Shown one piece after another: positions 11,343 to 21,769 of a stretch of 64,000 nucleotides of DNA. Position 1 is the first letter of the stretch. Each line of letters starts with the position of its first letter. Under the pieces are notes generated by a model that ran no database searches, had not been told where the DNA came from, and saw nothing but the letters and a program-made list of their open reading frames with translations. A program made the position numbers and the translations under genes. Source of the stretch: Allium sativum (taxonomy: Eukaryota > Streptophyta > Magnoliopsida > Asparagales > Amaryllidaceae); assembly GCA_030737875.1 (NCBI GenBank), contig CM060920.1, positions 483,878,861 to 483,942,860 on the forward strand. Direction: 5' to 3'.

Positions 11343-14300
11343 TTGCAGGTCCTACTTAAGAAAAGAGGAAAGTGGATACTGGACAGTGGTTGCTCGAAGC
11401 ATATGACTGGAGACAAGAGCTTATTGACAAATATTACTTACTCAGATGGTGGCTCCGTCACTTTTGGAGATAATTCAAAAGGCTACATCATCGGCAAAGG
11501 CGATGTGAGCAATTTCAGTACATCTAACTTACCTCTTATTACTATGTTATGCTAGTTAGAAATTTGAAACACAATTAACTTGGTATTAGTCAGTTATGCG
11601 ACAAGGGTTTTACAATTTCCTTTTCTGATAATAAGTGTAATATCTTAGATAAAGACCATAAGTTAGTTTTTGAAGGATATAGAGACAGAAATATATATAT
11701 ATTCTGAATATGAATATTAATCATAATTCAGATATGTGACTTATAGCAAATGATAATGATCCGTGGCTATGGCACAAACGCTTATGTCATATAAACTTCA
11801 GAACTATTGACAAGTTAGCTAAAAACGATCTAGTTAGAGGACTACCCAAGATGAGCTTTACAGTTGATAACATTTGTGATGCGTGTCAATTAGGAAAATT
11901 GACTAAATCATCTTTTAAATCCAAGAAAGTCATATCAACATTACAACCACTTGAGCTACTACATATGGATTTATTTGGAACAACACAGGTTCAGTCAATA
12001 ATCCATAGTCGATATGTGTTTATAATTGTTGATGATTACTCTCGTTACACTTGGACGATTTTCTTGAAAAACAAAAGTGACACTTTCGATCATTTCAAAT
12101 CTTATGTCAAGAGAATTCATAAATCGAAAGGGCTTAAAGTTAAAAATATAAGAAGTAATCATGGCGGAGAATTCGAAAATAATGAATTTGAACATTTTTG
12201 TACAAAGAAAGGTATATATCATAACTTTTCTTTTCCAAGAACTCCACAACAAAACGGAGTTGTAGAACGGAAAAACCGGACTTTACAAGAATGTGCAAGA
12301 ACATTATTAAATGGAACCACTTTACCAAAACATTTTTGGGCAGAAGCTGTTGCAACTGCGTGTTATGTTTCCAATCGTGTATCCATTCGACCTCTCACCA
12401 AGAATACATCTTATGAATTATTTAATCAAAGAAAGCCAAATATTTCATACTTCAAATTTTTTGGTTCTAAGTTCTTTATTTTAAGTACGGAAGACCATCT
12501 CGGAAAATTTGATCCAATGTCTGATGAAGGTGTATTTGTCGGATATTCGGAACGGAGCAAAGCCTATCGTATATTTAACAAAAGAACCAAAACTATTGAA
12601 GAATCACTTCATGTTTCATTCGATGAATTCTATCAACGCTTTCATAATATATCAGATGATGATCAAACAATAGTCACTGATAATCCAAACATCACAAATG
12701 TTGATTCAGACTCGGAAATAATTGATGAGAATATTCCTCAACCATGTGTGATATCTTCTCCACCAGGATTATGATCTCCTCTAAGGATATAAAGAGATCA
12801 TCCGGTTCAAAATATAATCGGAGAAGTAACATCACAAATTAGAACAAGGAGTCAACTCAATCAAATGGGTCATGTTGCGTTTCTTTCAAATATCGAACCT
12901 AAGAATCCAAAAGAAGCTGGTACTGATGATTACTGGATCATTGCCGTGCAGGAAGAACTAAATCAGTTTGAGCGCAATGATGTCTGGGAACTTGTTCCAA
13001 GACCAACTGATCAGTCAGTTATTGGTATTAAATAGGTCTATAAAAATAAGGTCGATGAACAAGGAAATATCACCAGAAACAAAGCAAGATTAGTAGCACA
13101 AGGACATAACCAGGAAGAAGGTATCGATTATGAAGAAACATTTGCACCAGTTGCTCGACTAGAAGCTATAAGAATCTTATTATCTTTTGCTTGTCACCAT
13201 AATTTCAAACTTTATCAGATGGATGTCAAAAGTGCTTTTCTAAACGGATTTATCAAAGAGAATGTATATGTCGAACAACCTCCCTTGTTCGTACATGAAA
13301 AACATCCTGACCACGTATACAAACTTATGAAGGCTTTATATGGTTTAAAACAAGCACCTCGTGCTTGGTATGAACGATTACACAGCTATCTTACTGATTC
13401 AGGATTTCAAATAGGCAAAGTTGATCAAACTTTGTTTATTAAACATTCTCAAAAAGATATATTGGTTATCTAGATATATGTAGACGATATTATCTTTGGT
13501 TCGACAAACGATAAACACTGCAAAGAATTTGCGGATATTATGACCAAAGAGTTTGAAATGTCTCATATGGGAGAACTATCATGTTTTCTTGGTCTTCAAA
13601 TCAAACAACTTTCAAACGGTATTTTTATTAACCAAGAAAAATACTGTTGAAATCTTATCAAACGCTTCAGATTAGAAAATAAATCTGGTAAACCTACTCC
13701 CATGAGTACAACTACACATCTTGAAAAAGATGAAAATGGTAAGAGTGTTGACCAGAACTAATATCGAAGCATGATTGGTTCTCTTCTTTATCTTACAGCA
13801 AGTCGTCCAGATATAATGATGAGTATTTGTCTATGTGCACGATTTCAAGCAAATCCAAAGGAATCACATTTACGAGCAGTAAAACATATAATTCGTTATC
13901 TTAATAATACCAAAGATTTCGGTCTTTTCTGTCCAAAAGAATGTCCATTCGAATTAGTATCATATAGTGATGCTGATTTCAGAGGCTCTCGAATGGATAG
14001 AAAGAGTACAAGTGGTACGTGCCATTTTATTGGAAAATCACTTGTCTCCTGGTTTAGTAAGAAACAGAGTTGCGTTTCACTATCTACATGTGAAGCCGAA
14101 TATATACCAGTAGCTCTTTCTTGTACTCAAGTAATATACCTGCAACAAACACTTCGTGATTTTGATATTCATTTATCAAATTCTATTATATACTGTGATA
14201 ACACCAGTGCTATAAACTTATCAAAGAATCTAGTAAATCACTCTTGAACCAAGCATATTGATATCCATCATCATTTCTTAAGAGACAATATTGAAAAAGG

Positions 14301-14433
14301 AAACATATGTCTCGAATATGTCCAAACTGATCGTCAACTAGCGGACATTATTACTAAGTCTCTACTTGAATCGAGTTTTATTACATTGCGTATAGAGCTT
14401 GGCTTAATTTCTAGAAATGAACTTGATATGTAA
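11343..14433 (+). pseudogene. pol of the Sirevirus-like element (PR-INT-RT-RH), broken
   Basis: Copia-order polyprotein. Protease: WILDSGCSKHMTGD, active Asp at about 11382. Integrase: HHCC region at about 11765-11900, then a core with Asp in LLHMDLFGT and Glu in VVERKNRTLQ, but the second catalytic Asp is Asn (RSNHGGEF, about 12157). Reverse transcriptase: [34 protein letters not shown] and YVDDIIF (about 13480). RNase H: DADFRGSRMDRKSTSG, SLSTCEAEY, ending at a TAA at 14431. In-frame stops at 13033, 13471, 13648, 13759 and 14245 are the kind produced by C-to-T (or complementary G-to-A) change. Enzymatically dead. Confidence 0.88.
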
Positions 14434-14589
14434 ACACTGATGTTATATATATCATTAAGTTCTTTTCTATATTCAGTTTATTCACCTACAAAACTTTAGC
14501 TATTTTTTTAGCTATTTCTATTTTTAGAAAATGAATATGAGCTATTCATTGTTTGTACGGCAAATCTTCCTTGACTTTTCTCATCCACT

Positions 14590-14685
14590 AATTTATATAT
14601 ATAAATCTCTATATATATAGGCTTGTCATTCATTCTCTCTTTGTTATCTCCTCCAATCTGAATTTAAAGGTCTATATACTTCATA
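14590..14685 (+). promoter_or_regulatory. Candidate internal promoter and leader before accessory ORF 1
   Basis: Between the pol stop and the next ATG lies a TATA-like CTATATATATAGG (about 14610-14622), a pyrimidine-rich TCATTCTCTCTTTG and a leader of ordinary plant type. This suggests the accessory ORFs may be transcribed from their own promoter. Inference from composition and spacing only. Confidence 0.3.
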
Positions 14686-15105
14686 ATGGCTCACATTTGT
14701 GATGAGTGTGCACAAAGGTCTCACATTTCGGTTACAAGTTCTGAACCAGACAAGTATTACTCTCCTGAGACACCGAGAAATAAATCAAAATGCACTCATA
14801 CCCCTGGAAATATGCTAGCATCTAAACATGCAAAGAAAGCACTGTTTGGTTCACCTCGCACAAGAGAGAAAATCAATGAGATCCATCACTATCAAAAGCA
14901 TCAAATGGATCTTCAGAGACAACTTCACTATGAGCAACGACTTACTTTCGAACAATTATCACTTTTAGAAAGGATGGCATCATTCTTTTGCGGCACAAAC
15001 AAACATGGCGTTTATGAACCGATGCCGCATGTTCCTCCATCCTTTAGGAGTCCAAACTCTTGGGATCGAAACTATAATCGTAATGAAGGTGCAAAGGAGA
15101 AATAG
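14686..15105 (+). CDS. Sirevirus accessory ORF 1, unknown function, intact
   Basis: A 139-residue ORF with a normal ATG start (MAHICDECAQ), uninterrupted although gag and pol around it carry many stops. The N-terminus has a Cys-X2-Cys pair (ICDEC) and a His. The middle is basic and Pro/Ser-rich. Residues about 65-110 are rich in Gln, His, Leu and Glu and could form a helix. I see no signal peptide, membrane segment or known enzyme motif, and do not recognise the family. It sits 250 bp after pol and 440 bp before the second accessory ORF. It could be an element-borne helper protein or a captured host fragment. Whether it is translated is unknown. Confidence 0.45.
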   Translation: MAHICDECAQRSHISVTSSEPDKYYSPETPRNKSKCTHTPGNMLASKHAKKALFGSPRTREKINEIHHYQKHQMDLQRQLHYEQRLTFEQLSLLERMASFFCGTNKHGVYEPMPHVPPSFRSPNSWDRNYNRNEGAKEK

Positions 15106-15324
15106 TCGCCATGGACACCATGAATTAACGAGGCCAAGGAAGAGTCGACCGAGCATAATTCGTCTACCTCTCATTAGATTTGTTTTTAAATATGTTATGA
15201 TCATATTTTTGTATTTTCTCATGTTATAACATATATGTATTTTGTTTTTGAATGAATTTAATAAAATATAGACCTTTATAAAAATAGAATAGAGCAAAAA
15301 AAAGCAGGAAAACAAATTTCTGAA

Positions 15325-15420
15325 ACACCAGTCGACCGATGGAAATCAACTAGTCAACCGTTTTGCTCCCGGTTTGAAAACGGTCGACCGGTGATTTCCC
15401 ACCAGTCGACCGGTCTCGTT
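15325..15420 (+). repeat. Cluster of GTCGACCG palindromes inside the element
   Basis: Four related motifs (CAGTCGACCG, TAGTCAACCG, CGGTCGACCG, CAGTCGACCG) lie within 100 bp, upstream of the second accessory ORF. The same motif is clustered in both LTRs (about 8555-8590 and 17433-17470). This suggests an LTR-like regulatory segment has been copied inside the element. Confidence 0.6.
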
Positions 15421-15549
15421 CAGAACTATTTTTAAAAGCCATATACAGTCATTTTTTAACCTCATCCATTCATTTTTACTCAAGCGTTTTTCTATCTCCA
15501 AAAACCCTCAAACCCTAGAACTCGAATTTACTACTCCAAAAACTTTTTA

Positions 15550-16802
15550 ATGGCTCCTCCGCAGAAGAAATCGAAGAAAGCCTCTTCTTCCGAACTTCAA
15601 CCCATAGACAATTCTATGAAGAAATGGCTTGTCGATCCAATAGCTATCAAGAGATGGAATGAGATGAAGGATTTCACCATACATCCGGGTTGTTTATTAA
15701 ATATCCTGATTTCTCAAATTATCGTGTTCAACGATTAGCTAGAAATGCTCATATCGAATCCCTACTTGATTTTGATCACAATAATATTGAGATTAATCAT
15801 GTTATGATCAAGCTTTTCTATGCTAACCTAAATTTGGACAAATACAAGCCGGAGAATCCTGCTCAATGTCTTTGGTCGGTTGTGTATGGCCAACAAGTCT
15901 TTATCTCATGTGAATGGATGGCAAATGTCCTTGGTTCTAATCTTATAGGACAAAAGTTCTCAAGTAATTTTTGTAATGTCCACGTCCGTAATCAAATAAG
16001 TCGTGAATTTATTGAAGATCACAAGGACAGTACAAAATCAACTAATTTACGTCCTACGGGTAGGGTTCTTCATTATACCATCATGCATTCTCTTTTGCCA
16101 CGAATTGGAAATTTTGATGTCGTTTACAAGGAAAATTTCAAAGCTTTATATGCAATTTATGGGGGCATTCGCATTAATTGGATTGAAATGACCTTTGACG
16201 AGATTTTACAAGTAAATGAGTTAACTAGGCTGCATCTCTTCTATAATGAATATATTATGCGACGCTTACTTGATTGTGGCATTAATCCTCCTCAGTCAGC
16301 TATTTCCAAACCCAAATGCATAAGCAAAGCTTCGATTAAGCGGATGAAACTTCCTGAACCATGTTTTAATATCATTCCTTTTGAACAATGGAAGGAACAA
16401 GGCCATCAAGGAACTTCTTCTCAACCATCCCGTCCAAAACCAGAGGAAGTAAAACTTCTACGCTTGACTTCCTCGACAAAAGAATGTCTTGAAACTATTG
16501 CTAAAACCCAATTTCTTCTCGAAGCTCGACTTAAGCGTATGGACACTAAAATGGATAAACGCTTTAACAAACTTAAGTCATTCTTCAGATCTATATGGGA
16601 AGCAATATCTTGTGGTGCATCTTCTTCTTCTATGCATGCACAAGACCCCGGCAAGCGTCCAGCTCCTCCATCTTTTGCTTGGACATCTTCAGAGGAGGGT
16701 ACTAACTCTAACACTAGTCATGGACGGGGTCGAGATAAATCTCAAATGATTGAAGAAGAAGAAGAAGAGGAAGAAGAAGGAGAGGAAACGGAATCCGAAT
16801 AG
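15550..16802 (+). pseudogene. Sirevirus accessory ORF 2 (envelope-position / plant-transposon-protein-like), one frameshift
   Basis: It starts at ATG 15550 (MAPPQKKSKKASSS, a basic NLS-like start) behind a leader containing AAACCCTAG, common in plant 5' UTRs. A single indel near 15690 moves the frame. The rest is open to 16802, about 410 residues in all. The N-terminal half (RWNEMKDF, then IKLFYANLNLD, then VYGQQVFIS) resembles the putative plant transposon protein domain found in many plant retroelement-borne ORFs. A possible coiled coil lies at 16490-16600 and an acidic Glu run ends the protein. It occupies the envelope-like position of Sireviruses, but I see no signal peptide or convincing transmembrane helix, so an envelope role is not supported. 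Confidence 0.6.
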
Positions 16803-17035
16803 TTTGTTTCTTCATTCGTGTTATGAACTTATGCTTTTATTTTTTTGTTTTCATGACGTATTCCGGCACTTGTATCTAAATGGTGTCGTAGTTTTTATTT
16901 GTAGTAAGACTTATGTATGCTAGTACTCTATGACTCTTATGATCTATGCTATTTTCTTTGTGTTGCTTTATAGATCTGCTAGTATCGTTTTCATTGTCGC
17001 TTATTATGTACTTATACTATCCTTTTTGTCGATGA

Positions 17036-17199
17036 CAAAGGGGGAGAAAAATGGTACTAACATTGTATATGCAGGGGAAAGTTGTATTAATATCGCATAT
17101 GCAGGAAATATAGTTAATATCTAAAGGCACAAACTCAGGGGGAGACTATATACAGCGGGAGATTCAAAGATATATTGTCATCAATCAAAAGGGGGAGAA
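17036..17199 (+). other. Polypurine tract with multiple upstream PPT-like boxes
   Basis: The functional PPT AAAAGGGGGAGAA (17187-17199) directly abuts the 3' LTR. Similar GGGGGAG or GCGGGAG boxes occur at about 17039, 17138 and 17155. Repeated PPT-like boxes upstream of the 3' LTR are characteristic of Sireviruses. They prime plus-strand DNA or act in cis. Confidence 0.85.
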
Positions 17200-18343
17200 T
17201 GTTGAGTCAAGGAATTTTGATTTCTGCCAAATAAATACGCGATGATCGACAAAAAGGAGATCTTCATTGGTTTAAGGAAACAAGGTGCTACATATGGTAT
17301 TATTCAATAAAGGTTGATTATTTGGTATGATAATATTGTTCATTAATGTTAAAATCTATCCTCAAATAATTAATATTTATATATATACAAATAAGTATAT
17401 ATATGCACATTAATTGTGCAAACTGGGCATAACCGGTCGACCGCCCAAATCGGACCAGTCGACCGTTTTTACCCAATTTGCACAATAAACGTGCATGCAT
17501 ATATACATAACATATATATATTTAAATTCCTGTCTACTGGTCTATTTTGACCCGTCGACCGTTTTTAAATAGAAGCAACTATTCGAATAGTCACTTCCAT
17601 TTCTTCAAGAGTTGCTTTTCTTCCTCTTCACCAGCGATCATATCCGTTGTTTGTAGCTCTTTACTAATGGTTACAACTGTTTATCTCTTATATAAACATC
17701 TTGAAATCATCAATTCAATTCACCAATTCTTTCTATCTAATCTCTATACTATTGATTTCATTCTTGAACTCTCAAGTACTCAAAATCTCATATTCTTCAC
17801 AATATCGTTCTTGAATCCTAGAATTTATATATTATTCTTTTGATTCAATATGATATCATCTTCCAAAATCTTCATAAACACAAATACTATTTGAGGATAA
17901 GATTATAGGAAGGTTGTACAAAAATTGACAAATTCGTGTTATCGAGAACACATATTGTCAACTACAAAGTATATTCATCTTTGTTGAAGTCCTCCGTGTT
18001 GTAAGAGGCAAGTAGTGAAGTCCTCCGTGTTGTAAGAGGCAAGTGTTGAAGTCCTCGTGTTGTTTGAGGCGTGAAATCCCGTTTGGCTGCTCTGGTATTG
18101 TAAACCTGTTCCTCCGGTGAAGTGAGGTTGTTGTTAGTGAAAATCCAGATAGAAGTTTGGGACTGGACGTAGGACGGTGCTCCGAACCAGTATAAAAATT
18201 TCTGTTGTGATTTTTCTATTTTTACTGCACTTACTATTATATAGTTCTGTGATTAGCTATTACTTCATAATTGAATTTTATTCGTCATATTACACGATCC
18301 TTGTGAGCGTATTATAATTGGCAAGTACCCATGCACATTTTTA
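17200..18343 (+). repeat. 3' LTR of the Sirevirus-like element
   Basis: Starts TGTTGAGTCAAGG after the PPT and ends ATTTTTA, with the terminal CA of the 5' LTR mutated to TA. The duplicated AAGTT follows. It is slightly shorter than the 5' LTR (1144 against 1157 bp) and differs by scattered substitutions. It keeps the palindrome cluster, TATA box and 31 bp repeats. Confidence 0.9.
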
Positions 18344-18348
18344 AAGTT

Positions 18349-20114
18349 CAATACAGTTCCAAACCCGATGTTTTGGACATTATTATACGATTTTTAAGAT
18401 TCGCAATAGTATTGCTTGATAAGCAAAAATTAATGATTTGAAACCTTATAAACAATTTGTTCTAAAATCAATAACTCGAATGCGAAAGAATATGCAAATC
18501 AATTACTTATGTGATACGCGGACGCATGTATATACACATATATGCAAATATTTAATTAACAACCTGAAGTTTTTATGAGTTCATATTATAAATTATGCAT
18601 ATATTATATAGTAATTCAAAAAGTCAATTGACATCAATATTGATCGACCTGAAGTCATGTGTGTATTCAAATGATCTATATAATTAGAAAATTATTTCAA
18701 GTTAATAGATCAATGAAAGAGAATTAGAAATATAATATGAATAAATCTTAGCGACCAATAAGAGCATTATCCTCCTACAATTGAAATACATATATTGTAT
18801 TTGCTAGTGATAATGGATTTAAAATGAGAATCCAAAGAAGGTTTGTTGTTTAATGTGACAATATTTGTCAACATTGTGGGGGGGGGGGGGAGGGGATAAA
18901 GGGGTATAAGTTCATCTTGATCATTGATAATAAATATTTGCTAACTTATAGAATGATGCAAAATATTAAGTAATTTGCATAAATTATCAATGATGTCCCT
19001 AATAGACTTTCACCAATATAGATTTGAATCCATAAAGGATCAAAAGTTGTAAACCACAACTGAAAATGTGGAATAAAAGCCAATTCAAAATATTTTTGGA
19101 GTGAGTCATATAAATTCCAAATAAAGGAGGTATATGTTCTTAAAGAAACACTTAAGGGTGCTTTTAAAGCATCCCATGACATGATTTTTAAATAACCCTA
19201 GAAGTGGTTTAGGTACCTAAAATATGATAATTTTTGAGATCTCAATAAATCATGTATATAACTGACAAGAAATAATCACCAATAGTAAATTAATAAATAA
19301 TAAAGCGCTTATATCTATAGATGGATTAAAAAACTCATATAAGAGAGAAACATGATTGGCCATCATGAAATTCTCCTAAATAAGATATATGAACCTGTAG
19401 TACATAAGATATGGACCTGTAGTCCATAAGATAAAATTAGAAATATATAAAATGATAAGTGGAAAATAGGGAGAAGGACAAACTTAACAAAAAATTTGGT
19501 GAAAAGTATGGAAAGTTTAGAATTTAGTGAGAAGAATAAATTTTAGTATAAATGGGAAAATGATAGTGGGCTCCTTGAATTCCACCTTTAGTGTAAATGT
19601 GTCCTTCTCCCTAATTTTGAAACTTTCCATACTTTTCACCATTTTTTTGCAAAATTTTTCCTCTAAAAGAAAATCCTCAAATGACACACTAGAGTTAATG
19701 AAGCACCATATAGTGTCAACAATATATTATATGTAATGAGCATTGTACTTTTAGAGATAATTGAATTGATTAAAGTAGTGAAAGTGTTTAAAACATTTAC
19801 AATACCCTGATCGTATAAATGATGAAAGTATACAAATTCTAGAATAATTCAAATAACTGGTAGTGATAAAGAATGCAAACAGCAAGAAATGTAGCTTGCA
19901 ATGTTCTTATAAGTATTGTTACGATGAAAATCTTGATATAATTCATGATGAGTAGGTCACTTCCTTCTTTCAAGAATTACTATAGTGAAATTCTCCGTAT
20001 CCATTGAAGTGGTGGTTGCGATATGCATAACTTATTAAAATATATATGTTCCTGAAGAATATAAATAACATTTGTGGTTATATAGAATGACAAGGACATG
20101 TACGATAGATATAA
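18349..20114. other. AT-rich non-genic DNA, continuation of 6721-8302
   Basis: No supported gene. It continues the target region of the Sirevirus insertion, with the same CTGAAGT-type phrases. It contains a 12 bp G run near 18880 and a fold-back at 19497-19641. Nothing coding was recognised. Confidence 0.4.
19497..19641. repeat. Perfect 22 bp inverted repeat (fold-back, possibly MITE-like)
   Basis: Bases 19497-19518 are the exact reverse complement of 19620-19641, separated by 101 bp. A second pair, AGGGAGAAGGACA (about 19469) and its complement (about 19601-19613), lies nearby in interleaved order. No clear target duplication was found, so a MITE is only one reading. Confidence 0.5.
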
Positions 20115-20280
20115 GTCAAAACATGAGAATAAAATCGATACTGAGACTGTAACAATAAAACTATCGCATTATTACATTTCTAAAATTCCTGTATCACTCT
20201 TTTCTCTTCAAAAAAGTTCAACAATACATATTTCTTCATTTCTTTTGTGTTGTTGTAATTTCATCAACATATCTTCAACA
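20115..20280 (+). repeat. 5' LTR remnant of the second copia element
   Basis: Matches both ends of 25408-25712 but lacks about 140 bp between ATACTGA and TAACAATAAAAC. It ends CTTCAACA eight bases before the PBS. The left boundary is approximate; no TG start is preserved. Confidence 0.65.
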
Positions 20281-20288
20281 TTTTAATT

Positions 20289-20300
20289 TGGTATCAGAGC
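20289..20300 (+). other. Primer-binding site of the second copia element
   Basis: TGGTATCAGAGC, initiator tRNA-Met type, intact. Confidence 0.9.
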
Positions 20301-20740
20301 AAAACCGATCCACAACTTATTTGGGTTATTTTTTTATTTGATCCATCAGAGTATTTTCACCTTTTGGATTCATACTCATCAGAGAATTCAAGAATCTCTT
20401 CATTTGAGTGTGATTTGGAGATAAAATACTGTGCCCTGCCAATCATTGTGCCTGCATTAGTATTCTAACCTCACAAATCAAAGAAAAACAAATCTAAATA
20501 TTCATTATCAATCAAGAAAGCAAGATTGTTCACATAATTCATAAATTAAGTCAAGAAATTCATCAGAAATAGGTTTATCTTTGAAAACTTAGGGTAAATC
20601 AAACCTTTCATCATCAAAAGCTTTCAAGAAAAGTCTATCAAGACTACAAATCTATTCTTGCTATTCTCAATACTAAGTAAGGAATATCAGAAACTTTTTT
20701 CTGTACGTGAACCATCAGAATCATCAGTAGAAGATCATCT

Positions 20741-21760
20741 ATGGCTCAAGATAATACTTCTATTTATCAGCAAATACTGGAGCATCTCAGACACTTAATG
20801 TCAAATAGTTGATCAAAACCATAATTAGCCTACAAAGCCAGCTTATCACCATTCGTTTGGATAAGAATAACTATCTTCTCTGGAAGCTCTAGGTTGATAT
20901 GGTATTGAAGGATTTGTATATGGAACCACACCAATTCCCCCAATATTTGTCACTGATACAGCAAATAACCGTGTTAGTAATGAAGAATTTTTCAAATACC
21001 ATAGACAAGAAAGATTGATAAGTGCTTGACTTCTTTCTTCAATCAATCCAAGTTTATTATTGCATGTCGTTGGCTGTAAAATAGCAAACGAAATATGGCG
21101 TGCAGTTGAAAGAAATTTCGACACACAATCAATCATCTTCCAAGTAACTTTTCTACAAAAGACAATTGCAGAATTGTAAGAAAGATAATATGAGAGCATG
21201 AGGGAGTATGTGGTTAAGGTCAAGAACTTATGTGATATGTTAAAAGCTACAGGAAGTAACATAGAAGAATCTGAACAGGTTATGTGCTTGCTTAATGGGT
21301 TTAATGACGATTATGAGGCGGTAGTGGCTGTTGTAACTTCTCAAAAATTTATTCCACCTTTAGATGATGTGCATGCAATGTTATTATCACATGAAGCAAG
21401 AATCGACAGCAAAAGGTCAAGTAATTCAGATTTCTCACTCAATTATGCTGCAAGCAACAAAAATAAGGAACAGAATCTTACCAGAGGCAGCAATCCAAAC
21501 CAAAGAGGTTATTATTCCATTCGTAGCAAAGGCAGATGGAATGCAAATAACAAACCAAAATGTCAGATTCGCGAAAATATTGGTCATACAACATCAAAAT
21601 GTTATTACAGATTCAATTCTAACTATGCTTCAAGCCAAAGTGAAAACAGTCAAAAGGGAACTAATGCCAATGCTAATATTGCCCAAGCACAAAATGATTC
21701 TACTACACAAGGCAGTGGAAAAGACAATAATCAACCTGAAGTGGCAAGGTCAGATCACAT
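20741..21760 (+). pseudogene. gag of the second copia element, broken
   Basis: The ATG at 20741 opens MAQDNTSIYQQ and runs into stops after about 23 residues. The capsid region resumes at 21198 (MREYVVKVKNLCDML, then LLNGFNDDYEAVVAVV). The nucleocapsid knuckle (CQIRENIGHTTSKC, about 21560-21600) has Arg in place of the second Cys, so zinc binding should be lost. The Asn/Ser-rich tail leads directly into the protease. Confidence 0.75.
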
Positions 21761-21769
21761 TCAAGACGA

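Larger units (their letters stand above)
8308..18343 (+). mobile_element. Complete Sirevirus-like Ty1/copia retrotransposon
   Basis: The 10.0 kb element is flanked by the 5 bp target-site duplication AAGTT (8303-8307 and 18344-18348). Order: LTR, initiator-Met PBS, gag with zinc knuckle and coiled-coil extension, pol in copia order (protease, integrase, RT, RNase H), two accessory ORFs, several polypurine boxes, LTR. The accessory region after pol, the long gag and the repeated PPT-like boxes are Sirevirus hallmarks. The LTRs differ by a few percent by eye. The 3' LTR has lost its terminal CA (now TA). In-frame stops and frameshifts in gag and pol make it non-autonomous today. Confidence 0.88.

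Noticed and set aside
15690..16802. Independent 370-residue protein starting at 15690
   Set aside because: The first codon is TTG, and the upstream ATG at 15550 encodes a matching N-terminus in another frame, so it is one ORF with an indel.
15550..16802. Bona fide viral-type envelope protein
   Set aside because: No signal peptide, cleavage site or clear transmembrane helix; the position after pol alone is not enough.
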